From Bradyrhizobium sp. Rc3b (GTDB lineage: Bacteria > Pseudomonadota > Alphaproteobacteria > Rhizobiales > Xanthobacteraceae), in the NCBI RefSeq assembly GCF_900114915.1, contig NZ_FOUS01000001.1, positions 496,001 through 560,000 on the forward strand: a DNA stretch of 64,000 nucleotides. Reading direction: 5' to 3'. Each line of letters starts with the position of its first letter. Within the stretch, counting starts at the first letter, position 1. Both the position numbers and the translations under genes were made by a program. The notes under the pieces were generated by a model. That model did not search any database and had not been told where the DNA came from. It worked only from the letters and a program-made list of their open reading frames with translations. Shown here in pieces: positions 50,651 through 59,647 of the stretch.

Positions 50651-51568
50651 ATGCTGCTCGTCGTCGAACAGTTCCTGAACGGATTGCAGTTCGGCCTGCT
50701 GCTGTTCCTGCTCGCCGCCGGCCTGACGCTGGTGTTCGGGATCATGGATCTCGTCAACCTCGCGCACGGCTCGCTCTACATGATGGGCGCCTATTTCGCC
50801 GCGACTTTCGCCGCGTGGACCGGCAGCTTCCTGCTCGGGGCGCTGTTGGCGCTGGGGGCTACGCTGGTGCTCGGCATCGTGCTCGAGATGAGCGCGCTGC
50901 GGCATCTCTACGGCCGCGACCATCTCGACCATGTGCTGGCGACCTTCGGCCTGATCCTGTTCTTCAATGAAGCCGTGCGGCTGATCTGGGGCCCGGCCGG
51001 CCTTGCGCTGCCGCTGCCGGCCTGGCTCACCGTGCCGGTGCCGATCCTGCCCGGTATTCATTATCCCGCCTATCGGCTCGCCATCATCATCGTGGCGCTG
51101 CTGGTGGCGCTGCTGCTCTATCTCGGCGTGATGCGCACCCGCATCGGCATGCTGATCCGCGCCGGCGCCTCCAACCGCGAGATGATCGGCGCGCTCGGCA
51201 TCAACATCAAGCTGCTCTACACGCTGGTGTTCGGCTTGGGTGCCGCGCTCGCCGGCCTTGCCGGCCTGATGCAGGCGCCGATCCTCACCGTGCAGATTGG
51301 CATGGGCGAGAACATCCTGATCCTCGCCTTCGTCATCATCGTGATCGGCGGCATCGGCTCGATCCGTGGCGCGTTCCTCGCCGCGATCTTCGTCGGCATG
51401 ATCGACACGCTCGGCCGCGCCTTCCTGCCCAATTTGCTGCGGCAGGTGTTGAGCGGCGCCGCTGCCTCCACCGCCGCACCCGCGCTGTCCTCCATGCTGA
51501 TCTATCTCCTCATGGCGATCGTGCTGGTGGTGCGGCCGGAGGGGCTGTTTCCGGCCAACCGTCGATGA
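50651..51568 (+). CDS. ABC transporter permease, LivH type (second set)
   Basis: This 305-residue membrane protein has about eight helices and LivH landmarks: QFLNGLQFGLLLFLLAAGLT, MDLVNLAHGSLYMMGAYFAA and GGIGSIRGAFLAAIFVGMID. TTG 50648 and ATG 50651 are adjacent starts; ATG is preferred. It opens a four-gene set with overlapping junctions that has no binding-protein gene. Confidence 0.92.
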   Translation: MLLVVEQFLNGLQFGLLLFLLAAGLTLVFGIMDLVNLAHGSLYMMGAYFAATFAAWTGSFLLGALLALGATLVLGIVLEMSALRHLYGRDHLDHVLATFGLILFFNEAVRLIWGPAGLALPLPAWLTVPVPILPGIHYPAYRLAIIIVALLVALLLYLGVMRTRIGMLIRAGASNREMIGALGINIKLLYTLVFGLGAALAGLAGLMQAPILTVQIGMGENILILAFVIIVIGGIGSIRGAFLAAIFVGMIDTLGRAFLPNLLRQVLSGAAASTAAPALSSMLIYLLMAIVLVVRPEGLFPANRR

Positions 51569-52509
51569 AGTCTTTCACTGTGAGCAAGGCCGTCACGGCC
51601 CTGGTGCTGGCGGGCCTCGTGCTGCTGCCGCTCTATTCGCAGCTCTCCGGCAACATCTTCATCCTGACGCTGTTCACCCGCATCATCATCCTGGCGCTGG
51701 CGGCGGCGAGCCTCAACCTCATCATGGGTTTTGGCGGCATGATGAGCTTTGGCCACGCCGCCTATCTCGGCATCGGCGGCTACGCCGTCGGCATGCTCGC
51801 CCAGGAAGGCGTCGGTTCCGGCTTCATCCAGTTTCCGGTCGCGCTCGCGGCGTCCGCAATGTACGCACTGGTGATCGGCGCGCTCTCTTTGCGCACCCGC
51901 GGCGTCTATTTCATCATGATCACGCTCGCTTTCGCGCAGATGGCCTATTACGTCGCCTCGGGGCTGGCGCGCTACGGCGGCGATGACGGCCTCACCGTCT
52001 ACAAGCGCAGCGACTTCTCCGGGCTGATCGACCTGTCCAACCGCACGCAGTTCTATTATCTCTGCCTCGCCTGCCTCCTCGGCGTCGTCTTCCTGATCTG
52101 GCGCATCGTCAATTCGCGCTTCGGCCTCGTCGTGCAGGGGCTGCGCTCCAACGAGCAGCGCATGCAGGCGATCGGCTTCCCGGCAAAGCGCTACCAGCTG
52201 GTCTGCTTCGTCATTTCAGGCACCATGTGCGGCCTCGCCGGCGCTCTGCTCGCCAACAACACCGACTTCGTCAGCCCGGCCGTGATGTACTGGACGCGCT
52301 CCGGCGACCTCATGGTGATGGTGATCCTGGGCGGCATGGGCACGCTGTTCGGCCCGATCATGGGCGCGGTGGTGTTCCTGCTGCTGGAGGAATTCCTGTC
52401 GCAGATCACCGAATATTGGGCGCTGATCATGGGCCCGCTGCTGCTGCTGATCGTGCTGTTCGGCCGTGGCGGCATCATGGGCATGCTGGGGAGAGCCGGC
52501 CGTGGCTGA
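51565..52509 (+). CDS. ABC transporter permease, LivM type (second set)
   Basis: This 314-residue membrane protein has about eight to nine helices and LivM landmarks: LNLIMGFGGMMSFGHAAYLG and the coupling loop SRFGLVVQGLRSNEQRMQAI. It overlaps livH by 4 bp and livG by 8 bp. With LivH it forms the channel of the second branched-chain-type transporter of this window. Confidence 0.92.
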   Translation: MKSFTVSKAVTALVLAGLVLLPLYSQLSGNIFILTLFTRIIILALAAASLNLIMGFGGMMSFGHAAYLGIGGYAVGMLAQEGVGSGFIQFPVALAASAMYALVIGALSLRTRGVYFIMITLAFAQMAYYVASGLARYGGDDGLTVYKRSDFSGLIDLSNRTQFYYLCLACLLGVVFLIWRIVNSRFGLVVQGLRSNEQRMQAIGFPAKRYQLVCFVISGTMCGLAGALLANNTDFVSPAVMYWTRSGDLMVMVILGGMGTLFGPIMGAVVFLLLEEFLSQITEYWALIMGPLLLLIVLFGRGGIMGMLGRAGRG

Positions 52510-53269
52510 ACCCTTGCTTCGCGTCGAAAAGCTGGTGCGCCGCTTCGGCGGCATCGTTGCGACGGATAATGTCTCGCTCGACGTCGCCGCGGGCGAGCTG
52601 CACGCCATCATCGGCCCGAACGGCGCCGGCAAGACCACGCTGATCAGCCAGCTCACCGGACATCTCGAGCCGCATTCCGGCAGCGTCTCGCTGGCGGGGC
52701 GCGACATCACCTATCTGCCGGCCTATCGCCGCTGCGCGCTGGGCCTTGCGCGTTCGTTCCAGATCACCTCGCTGCTGCTCGACTTCACCGCCGCCGACAA
52801 CGTCGCGCTGGCGGCGCAAGCCCATGCCGGCACCTCGTTCCGCTTCTTTGCCAATGCGCGCAAGGAGCGATCCCTGCGCGATGCCGCCCACGCCGCGCTC
52901 GATCGCGTCGGCCTGTTGCATCGCGCCGACGTCGTGGTGAACCGGCTCAGCCATGGCGAGCGGCGCGAGCTCGAGCTCGCGGTGGCGCTTGCGAGCAAGC
53001 CGAAGCTGCTGCTGCTCGACGAGCCGATGGCGGGCTTAGGTGTCACCGAATCCCAGCGCATGGTGAAGCTGCTCCAGGAGCTGCGCAAGGAAGTCTCGAT
53101 CGTGCTGGTCGAGCACGACATGCCGGCGGTGTTCGCGCTTGCCGACCGCATCACGGTGCTGGTCTATGGCCGCGTCATCGCCTCGGGCGATCCGGCCGCG
53201 ATCCGGGCCAACGAGGACGTCAAGCGCGCCTATCTCGGCGACCAGCACGTGGTGACGCATCATGGCTGA
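52502..53269 (+). CDS. ABC transporter ATPase, LivG type (second set)
   Basis: This 255-residue ABC domain has Walker A GPNGAGKTT, signature LSHGERRELE and Walker B LLLLDEPMAGLGV. The start is taken as GTG 52502 (VAEPLLRVEKLVRRFGG), overlapping the LivM stop, because the longer frame from 52466 adds only residues encoded by livM sequence. It overlaps livF by 8 bp. Confidence 0.92.
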   Translation: MAEPLLRVEKLVRRFGGIVATDNVSLDVAAGELHAIIGPNGAGKTTLISQLTGHLEPHSGSVSLAGRDITYLPAYRRCALGLARSFQITSLLLDFTAADNVALAAQAHAGTSFRFFANARKERSLRDAAHAALDRVGLLHRADVVVNRLSHGERRELELAVALASKPKLLLLDEPMAGLGVTESQRMVKLLQELRKEVSIVLVEHDMPAVFALADRITVLVYGRVIASGDPAAIRANEDVKRAYLGDQHVVTHHG

Positions 53270-53975
53270 CACGCTGCTCGAGGTCGACGGCATCGAGACC
53301 TGCTACGGCCTCTCCCAGGTGCTGTTCGGCCTGTCGCTGTCGATCAAGCCGGGCGAGATGGTCTCGCTGATGGGCCGCAACGGCATGGGCAAGACCACGA
53401 CCATCCGCTCCATCATGGGCCTGACGCCGGCGCGCGCCGGCAGCATTCGTTTCGCGGGCGCCGAGGTCAGGCAGCTTCCCTCCTACAGGATCGCAAAGCT
53501 CGGCGTCGGCCTGGTCCCCGAGGGACGCCAGATCTTCCCGAACCTCACCGTGCGTGAAAACCTGGTCGCGGCCGCCGCCGACCGCTTCGGCAGCCCCAAT
53601 CCCTGGACGCTGGCCGCGATCTACGTGTTGTTTCCGCGCCTCGCCGAACGCGCCGCCAACATGGGCAACCAGCTCTCCGGCGGCGAGCAGCAGATGCTCG
53701 CGATCGGCCGCGCGCTGATGACCAATCCAAAACTCCTGATCCTGGACGAAGCGACCGAAGGCCTCGCGCCGCTGATCCGCGAGGAAATCTGGAACTGCCT
53801 GTCGCTGCTCAAGAGCCGCGGACAGTCGATCCTGGTCGTCGACAAGAACGTCGACCATCTCGCTCGCATCTGCGACCGCCACACCATCATCGAGCGCGGC
53901 AAGACGGTGTGGAGCGGCACGTCCGATCAGCTGATGGCGGAACCGGATCTCCAGCACAAATATCTCGGCATCTGA
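53262..53975 (+). CDS. ABC transporter ATPase, LivF type (second set)
   Basis: This 237-residue ABC domain has Walker A GRNGMGKTT, signature LSGGEQQMLA and Walker B LLILDEATEGLAP, the usual LivF form. It ends the four-gene transporter set. The substrate is unknown and the needed binding protein must be encoded elsewhere; the orphan binding proteins at 33908 and 36851 are candidates. Confidence 0.92.
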   Translation: MADTLLEVDGIETCYGLSQVLFGLSLSIKPGEMVSLMGRNGMGKTTTIRSIMGLTPARAGSIRFAGAEVRQLPSYRIAKLGVGLVPEGRQIFPNLTVRENLVAAAADRFGSPNPWTLAAIYVLFPRLAERAANMGNQLSGGEQQMLAIGRALMTNPKLLILDEATEGLAPLIREEIWNCLSLLKSRGQSILVVDKNVDHLARICDRHTIIERGKTVWSGTSDQLMAEPDLQHKYLGI

Positions 53976-54113
53976 CGCGCGTTCCTGCCGACCGCGTGCG
54001 ACGCGCAAGATTCTCTTCGAGCAAATCCAGTTTCGAATCCCTCCAAACCGCGCGCAGAGCTCTTGAGCGCGCCGCCGCCAGCGGTCAAAGAAGCCGCGGC
54101 GTAAGCGGATTCG

Positions 54114-54995
54114 ATGCGGGACTTCTACGATCAAATTGTCGGACGGCCTCAAGACGACATCGGTTCCGCACAGCCGGGCGCTTCGACAGCGCAATGGCTG
54201 GATTTTCCGGGCTGCGTGTTTGTCAGAGGCGAGTTTCGAGCCGATGCCGGCGGCTCTGCGAGCGCAGCCCCGGGCCTGTTCATCTCGGTCTCCGTTGATG
54301 GTGGCGCAGGCCGCGGCATTCTGACGCGCAGCACCGGTTGCGAAGGGCAGATGACGGCAATTGCCGTGCGCGAACCCTGCGCATCGGAACGCGCGGTTCA
54401 TTCCGGCGAGCGTTCCGCGATCGGCCTGGCGTTTCCCCAAACCTCGATCGATGGACTTGGACTCGGCGATGAGTTTCGGGCGCTGTTTGCGAACGACGTC
54501 TCAGGCGCAGCGATCGTCTCGCTGAGGGCATCTGCGCGCATACAGGCGGTCGCGGCAGAAATGTTTTCGCCGCCGGTCACCGGCAGCGCGGCGCAATTGC
54601 TGCTGTCGGCGCATGCCGCCGAGATCGTGGTCCACGCCCTGTTCGGCGAGCGCGGCCGGATTGCCGCCGATCCCACCACCGATCTGCAGTGGACGCGGTT
54701 GCGATCGGTGAAGCAGCGGATGGACGCCGATCTCGCCTATCCCTGGAGCATCGACGAACTGGCGCGGAACGCGGGGCTGAGCCGCAGGTCCTTCAACCAG
54801 AAATTCCGCATGGCATATGGCCAGAGCGCGATCGACTATCTCAGGGCTCAGCGGCTCGATGCCGCACGTGCCTTTTTGATTCATCAGCGCTTGTCCGTCA
54901 CCGAAGCGGCCTATCGGGTCGGCTACGCCCATCCGGCAAATTTCGCGACGGCTTTCCGCAGGCGCTTCGGCCATTCACCGAGCCGCTATCAGTAA
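54114..54995 (+). CDS. AraC-family regulator next to a TonB-dependent receptor
   Basis: This 293-residue protein has a variable N-terminal domain and a C-terminal AraC double helix-turn-helix (about residues 205-293: YPWSIDELARNAGLSRRSFN, then TEAAYRVGYAHPANFATAFR, ending GHSPSRYQ). The layout resembles PchR-type regulators that control a neighbouring siderophore receptor. The receptor gene follows 109 bp downstream in the same direction, with strong palindromes between them. Confidence 0.88.
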   Translation: MRDFYDQIVGRPQDDIGSAQPGASTAQWLDFPGCVFVRGEFRADAGGSASAAPGLFISVSVDGGAGRGILTRSTGCEGQMTAIAVREPCASERAVHSGERSAIGLAFPQTSIDGLGLGDEFRALFANDVSGAAIVSLRASARIQAVAAEMFSPPVTGSAAQLLLSAHAAEIVVHALFGERGRIAADPTTDLQWTRLRSVKQRMDADLAYPWSIDELARNAGLSRRSFNQKFRMAYGQSAIDYLRAQRLDAARAFLIHQRLSVTEAAYRVGYAHPANFATAFRRRFGHSPSRYQ

Positions 54996-55015
54996 ACTCG
55001 AAAGCCTCCACGTGT

Positions 55016-55062
55016 GATCAAAGGTGATTTGCGCGCGCGCAAAGGCGGCCGCCGCTTTGATC
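55016..55062. promoter_or_regulatory. Nested palindromes between the AraC regulator and the receptor gene
   Basis: GATCAAAG (55016-55023) and CTTTGATC (55055-55062) form an outer inverted repeat. Inside it, TTTGCGCGCGCGCAAA (55028-55043) is a perfect 16-bp palindrome. It is a candidate operator or hairpin of the receptor leader. Confidence 0.45.
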
Positions 55063-55104
55063 TGGTTACACCCGGGTTGTTGAACATGGAACTCGGGGAA
55101 GACG

Positions 55105-57396
55105 ATGAGGCGGAACGACGGGCAGACGCTCGGCTGGGAACGGATGGTGAGAACTGGTCTGGGAGCGGCCGGTTTGGGAATGGTCCTGCAAGCGACTCCC
55201 TCGGCCGCACAGGTCTCCGGAACCAATTCGCCTTCGACGGCGGGCACATTGCCGCCGGTCACGGTGGAGGCACCGAGCCAGGCGCGTCCGCGTGCCCAAT
55301 CTGTCCAGCGCGCCTCACAATCGCAGCGTGGCCGCGTCGCGACGCCGCGCAATGCCGGGTCCGGACAAGCCAGAAACGTGGACACGCGCGAGGCGGGAAG
55401 CGGCCGCGCCAATCCGTCGAGCGAGAACAGCTATGTCGCAAGCAGCAGCTCGGCGGGCACCAAGACGAACACGCCATTGCTCGAGACGCCGCAGTCGATC
55501 TCGGTCGTGACCCGCAAGGAGCTCAACGATCGCGCCGTGCAGACGCTGACGGAGGCGGTTGGCTATGAACCGGGCGTCCGCATCGATGCTTCAGGCTACG
55601 ATCCGCGCTTCGACGCCATCTCGATCCGCGGCTTCGACATCACCTATAACGGCATCTATCTCGACGGCCTGCGCCTCGTCGGCGCCGGTCTCGGCGTGTT
55701 CAAGACCGAGCCTTACGGCGTAGACAGCATCACCGTGGTGCGCGGGCCGAGCTCGGCCCTCTACGGCCTCGGCTCGCCCGGCGGATTGATCGACCTGCAA
55801 AGCAAACTGCCGACCAGCCAGCCGTTCCACGAGGTGCAGACGGTGTTCGGCGACCGCGAGCGCGTGCAGGGCAATTTCGATTTCTCGGGTCCGGTCGATC
55901 CCAACGGTCAATTTTCCTATCGATTGACCGGCGTCGTGCGCGACGCCGACGTGTTCGTGCCAGGCGGCAAGGACAATCGTGTCTATGTCGCTCCCGCCGT
56001 CACCTGGAAGCCGGACCAATCGACGACCCTCACCATTCTCGGCGCCTACCAGAAATCGAAGACGCCGGGCTCGATGTTCACCTATTCCACGGGCACCGGT
56101 ACCACGACGGACATCTTCACCGGCAGTCCGTCCTACAATTCGCTCGACCAGGAGCAGGGACGCGTCGGCTATTTGTTCGAGCATGCGTTCAACAACGCCG
56201 TGACCGTTCGGCAGAAATTCCGCTATGTCGATGTCGATGCGGTCACGCGCTATGTCGGCTTTCTCGGCGCTCCCGTCGGCAATGTCGTCTCGCGCTATAC
56301 CGGCTACGTCCACGACACGCTGCAATCGGCCATCATGGACAACCAGGTCGAGGCAAAGCTCTCGACCGGCCCGGTGCAGCACACGCTCCTGGTCGGCACC
56401 GATTACACGGCGTCGAAATTCAACGACAAGCAGGGCTTCGGCTTCGGCGTCTCCGACCTCAATCTTGCCGCCCCGGTCTACGCGCCGGAATCCATTCCCG
56501 ATCCCGCGATCTCGTCCTCGACGCAGCAGCGGCAGACCCAGTCCGGCGTTTATATTCAGGACCAGGCCAAGCTCGACCGCTGGATCCTGACGCTGAGCGG
56601 CCGCAGCGACTGGGTTCGCACCACGGGCGAGGATCAGTTCGCGCTGACCCGCCAGCAGCAGTCCGAACAGGCCTATAGCGGGCGCGCCGGGCTGACCTAT
56701 GTGTTCGACTCCGGAGTTGCGCCTTATGTCGCCTATTCAACCTCGTTCTTTCCCAATCTCGGCGTCGATCCCACCGGCGCCTTCTTCAAGCCCACCACCG
56801 GCAAGCAGACCGAGATCGGCGTCAAATATCAGCCGCTGGGGACGAGGAGCTTCATCACTGCCGCGGTGTTCGACCTGACCCAGAGCGGGGGCCTCGTCAC
56901 GACCGGGACCGGCGTCACGGTCCAGCGCGGCGAGATTCAAAGCCGCGGCTTCGAATTGCAGGCGCTGGCGAGCCTCGGCGGTGGTTTCGACATCACCTCG
57001 TCCTACACCTATCTCGACATGGTCACCAAGCAGGCCGGCGACAGCGCGCAGATCGGCAAGTTTCCGTCGGGCAATCCTCCGCACACCGCGACGCTGTGGG
57101 GCAACTATGCCCTGCCGCTGGCCGGCCCGTTTGCCGGGCTGAGCATCGGTGGCGGCGTGCGTTACATGTCCTGGAGCTATGGTGACGATCTGAACACGTT
57201 CAAGAACAGCTCGGTGACCCTGATTGATGCTGCGCTGAAATATGATTTTGGCCAGGCGGCGAAGGAGCTAAAGGGCCTGCAGTTCCAGGTCAACGCCAAG
57301 AACCTGTTCAATCTGCACTACACGACGTGCCAGGTCGGGTACTGCTATCGCGGCGCACCGCTGACCGTCATCGCAACGCTCGGCTATCGCTGGTGA
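55105..57396 (+). CDS. TonB-dependent siderophore receptor
   Basis: This 763-residue outer-membrane protein has a signal peptide ending near residue 35 (SAAQ), a Ser/Arg-rich stretch to about 115, a plug domain at about 130-235 (TPQSISVVTRKELNDR, ISIRGFDITYNGIYLDGLRL, VVRGPSSALYGLGSPGGLID) and a 22-strand barrel ending in the aromatic residue Trp (ATLGYRW). The sequence resembles ferric-siderophore (hydroxamate-type) receptors. No STN signalling domain is seen, so control is more likely through the AraC regulator just upstream. GGGGAAG precedes the ATG. Confidence 0.92.
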   Translation: MRRNDGQTLGWERMVRTGLGAAGLGMVLQATPSAAQVSGTNSPSTAGTLPPVTVEAPSQARPRAQSVQRASQSQRGRVATPRNAGSGQARNVDTREAGSGRANPSSENSYVASSSSAGTKTNTPLLETPQSISVVTRKELNDRAVQTLTEAVGYEPGVRIDASGYDPRFDAISIRGFDITYNGIYLDGLRLVGAGLGVFKTEPYGVDSITVVRGPSSALYGLGSPGGLIDLQSKLPTSQPFHEVQTVFGDRERVQGNFDFSGPVDPNGQFSYRLTGVVRDADVFVPGGKDNRVYVAPAVTWKPDQSTTLTILGAYQKSKTPGSMFTYSTGTGTTTDIFTGSPSYNSLDQEQGRVGYLFEHAFNNAVTVRQKFRYVDVDAVTRYVGFLGAPVGNVVSRYTGYVHDTLQSAIMDNQVEAKLSTGPVQHTLLVGTDYTASKFNDKQGFGFGVSDLNLAAPVYAPESIPDPAISSSTQQRQTQSGVYIQDQAKLDRWILTLSGRSDWVRTTGEDQFALTRQQQSEQAYSGRAGLTYVFDSGVAPYVAYSTSFFPNLGVDPTGAFFKPTTGKQTEIGVKYQPLGTRSFITAAVFDLTQSGGLVTTGTGVTVQRGEIQSRGFELQALASLGGGFDITSSYTYLDMVTKQAGDSAQIGKFPSGNPPHTATLWGNYALPLAGPFAGLSIGGGVRYMSWSYGDDLNTFKNSSVTLIDAALKYDFGQAAKELKGLQFQVNAKNLFNLHYTTCQVGYCYRGAPLTVIATLGYRW

Positions 57397-57402
57397 GCGG
57401 GA

Positions 57403-57756
57403 TCACCAATAGATCCCGTGACGGTGCAACTCGCGCACGATTCGGGCCTCGGTGGGCGACTGGTGCCGCTTCGGCTTGGTCGTTCCGGCCGTGCTTGCCG
57501 GCGGCGGTGATGGCGTGGCTGATGCCTTCGTGGCCGCCGGTGCCGTCGCTGAGGTTGGTGCGGTGGTCGCAGTCTGGACGTTTGCCGGCTGCGACGGCGC
57601 CTGGGCGGTTTGCGGCGAGACCGCTGCCGCCGTGGCGGGCTGCTCAGTCGCCTGCTGGCTTGAATTGCTGGCTGCCAGGCTGAGGCTCCGCGACCCACCC
57701 GCATAGGCCTGGCTTGTGAGCAGAGACACCGTTGCGATCAGGATCAGCTTGCGCAT
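57403..57756 (-). CDS. Small exported Ala/Thr/Pro-rich protein
   Basis: This 117-residue protein has a signal peptide (MRKLILIATVSLLTSQAYAG), a low-complexity Ala/Thr/Pro/Gln-rich middle (about residues 35-90) and a conserved-looking basic C-terminus (TEARIVRELHRHGIYW). It is convergent with the TonB receptor gene, its stop only 7 bp from the receptor stop. Function is unknown; the middle region probably is disordered in the periplasm. Confidence 0.65.
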   Translation of the reverse strand: MRKLILIATVSLLTSQAYAGGSRSLSLAASNSSQQATEQPATAAAVSPQTAQAPSQPANVQTATTAPTSATAPAATKASATPSPPPASTAGTTKPKRHQSPTEARIVRELHRHGIYW

Positions 57757-57810
57757 GGAAACGCTCCTAATCTGGTCAATCCGTCTTACCTATCGCGCAT
57801 CCATTGAGTT

Positions 57811-57897
57811 TCAGCGCGCCAGACGATGCACACCGATGTTGATCAAGGTTGTCCGGCAGGACAGACGGTAGATCAGACTGAATAATTGTTCCCACAT
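57811..57897 (-). CDS. Possible 28-residue microprotein upstream of the exported protein gene
   Basis: The frame MWEQLFSLIYRLSCRTTLIN continues to IGVHRLAR and a TGA. GGAG lies about 9 bp ahead of the ATG. It sits 54 bp upstream of the exported protein gene, so it could be a leader peptide or membrane-binding microprotein. The rest of the 57757-58080 gap shows no gene. Confidence 0.3.
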   Translation of the reverse strand: MWEQLFSLIYRLSCRTTLINIGVHRLAR

Positions 57898-58080
57898 GAT
57901 CGAACTCCACTGTTGATCACATGCGGGAATCCTAGCGCAGGATTCTTTCCGTGGGTTTTCGCGGGGATGGAAAATGGCTTCGTCCGGCAGCGATGCGATG
58001 TCGTCGGAACCGGCGCGACGAAGCCGCTTCACACGGCCGTGAGCCGTACTCGCCTTGAGAGGAATCCCCAGGACAGGATG

Positions 58081-59517
58081 TCAAAACACCTCGAAATATT
58101 CGCGGTGCTCCCAGTCGGTCACTTCGGACAGGAAGCGGTCGATCTCGGCGCTCTTGATGTGGGTGTAATAGTCGACGAACTCCGGCCCGAACTTCTCGCG
58201 GAAGAACGGATCGTCCTTCAGCGCGCTGACCGCATCGCGCAGTGATTTCGGCAGCAGCGGCGCCTTGGTCTCGTAGGGCGTGTCGGCGGAGGGACCGGGA
58301 TCGAGCTTGCGGTCGACGCCGTCGAGGCCCGAGAGGATCTGCGAGGCCATGTAGAGATAGGGATTGGCGGCGGGCTCGCCGATGCGGTTCTCCAGGCGCG
58401 TTGCGACATCATTGGCGCCGCCGAGCACGCGGATCATCACGCCGCGATTGTCGCGGCCCCAGATCGCACGGTCCGGCGCCAGCGAGTAGGAACGGTAGCG
58501 CTTGTAGCCGTTGATGGTCGGGGTGGTGAACACCGTCGAGGCGCGGGCGTGATCGAGCAGGCCGGCGAGGTATGAGCGGCCGAAGGCGCTGAGCGGCTCG
58601 CCGCCGTCTTTCACCATGAACAGATTCTCGCCGCTGGCGCGCGAGACGATCGACTGGTGCAGATGCCAGCCGCTCGCGAACACGTTCGGCAGTTTCGGCC
58701 GGCACATGAAGGTGGCGTGATAGCCGTGCCGCCGCGCGATCTGCTTCACGGCGCTCCGAAACAGCACCATGTTGTCGGCGGGCTCGATCCCCTTCCGCGG
58801 CGCGAAGGTGAACTCGCACTGGCTCGGCCCGAACTCGACCTCGACCGAGCGCAAGGGCAGTCCGAGCGCGACGATGTCGCGGCGCAGGATCTCCAGCACC
58901 GGCTCCATCTGATCGAAGCGCTGCTCGGTGAGATATTGATAGCCGTGGCTGAGCAGGCTCACTGATGGTGGCGTGCCCGGCTGGCCGGCGTCCTCGGGGC
59001 GCATATGCGGGTCGTCGAGCTTGAAGATGTGGAATTCGACTTCAAGACCGGCGACGAAATCGTGTCCGCGCGTGCCGAGTTCGTCCAGCGCGCGCTTGTA
59101 GAGCCCGCGCGTCGCGAACGGCACCGGGCGGCCGTCATTGAAGTAGAGGTCGCACAGCACCCAGCCCGTGGTCGGCGCCCACGGCAAGACGCGAAACGTC
59201 GTGGGGTCGGCGACCATCAGCACGTCGGCCGCGCCTTCCATCTCCTTCATGCCGAAGCCGCCGCCCGCGGTGAACACCGGGAATACCGTGCGGTGCGAGG
59301 TGTCCTTGGCCAGCATGGTGGTGGTGATGGAGCAGCCGCTCTCCAGCGAGGCGATCGCCTCGGAGGCGATGATGGTCTTGCCGCGCAAGATTCCGTGCTG
59401 GTCGGGGAAGGCGAGGCGGATGACCTCGAGATTCTTGTCCTCGACGATGCGGCGCATGCGCGTCGCCGCGTCCCTCTGCTCATCCGACCACAGCGCATGA
59501 CGCGCGACGAAAGTCAC
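58081..59517 (-). CDS. Glutamine-synthetase-family ligase (not housekeeping GlnA)
   Basis: This 478-residue protein has a beta-grasp N-terminal domain and a catalytic domain with GLEVEFHIF, FGPSQCEFTF, SGWHLHQSIV and RYRSYSLAPDRAIWGRDNRG, matching the GS signature regions. Such diverged members glutamylate amines, as in polyamine (PuuA-like) or aniline (TdnQ-like) catabolism. No Tyr adenylylation site of GlnA type is evident. The start is GTG 59517 with GGGAG upstream. It shares strand and neighbourhood with a Rieske oxygenase gene, which favours an aromatic-amine or amine pathway, but this is inference. Confidence 0.82.
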   Translation of the reverse strand: MTFVARHALWSDEQRDAATRMRRIVEDKNLEVIRLAFPDQHGILRGKTIIASEAIASLESGCSITTTMLAKDTSHRTVFPVFTAGGGFGMKEMEGAADVLMVADPTTFRVLPWAPTTGWVLCDLYFNDGRPVPFATRGLYKRALDELGTRGHDFVAGLEVEFHIFKLDDPHMRPEDAGQPGTPPSVSLLSHGYQYLTEQRFDQMEPVLEILRRDIVALGLPLRSVEVEFGPSQCEFTFAPRKGIEPADNMVLFRSAVKQIARRHGYHATFMCRPKLPNVFASGWHLHQSIVSRASGENLFMVKDGGEPLSAFGRSYLAGLLDHARASTVFTTPTINGYKRYRSYSLAPDRAIWGRDNRGVMIRVLGGANDVATRLENRIGEPAANPYLYMASQILSGLDGVDRKLDPGPSADTPYETKAPLLPKSLRDAVSALKDDPFFREKFGPEFVDYYTHIKSAEIDRFLSEVTDWEHREYFEVF

Positions 59518-59537
59518 TGTGCTACTCCCTCAACTGC

Positions 59538-59631
59538 CGTAGGCTGGGCAAAGCGAAGCGTGCCCACGCAGTCTATCATCTGAACGCAAGTGCGGTGGGC
59601 ACGGCGCTTTGCGCCTTTGCCCACCCTACGG
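59538..59631. repeat. Inverted repeat, family B copy 4
   Basis: CGTAGGCTGGGCAAAG is mirrored by CTTTGCCCACCCTACG, with inner GCGTGCCCACG and GGTGGGCACGGC. It lies between the ligase gene and the Rieske oxygenase gene. Confidence 0.85.
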
Positions 59632-59647
59632 GAGCGGCGCACGAACG

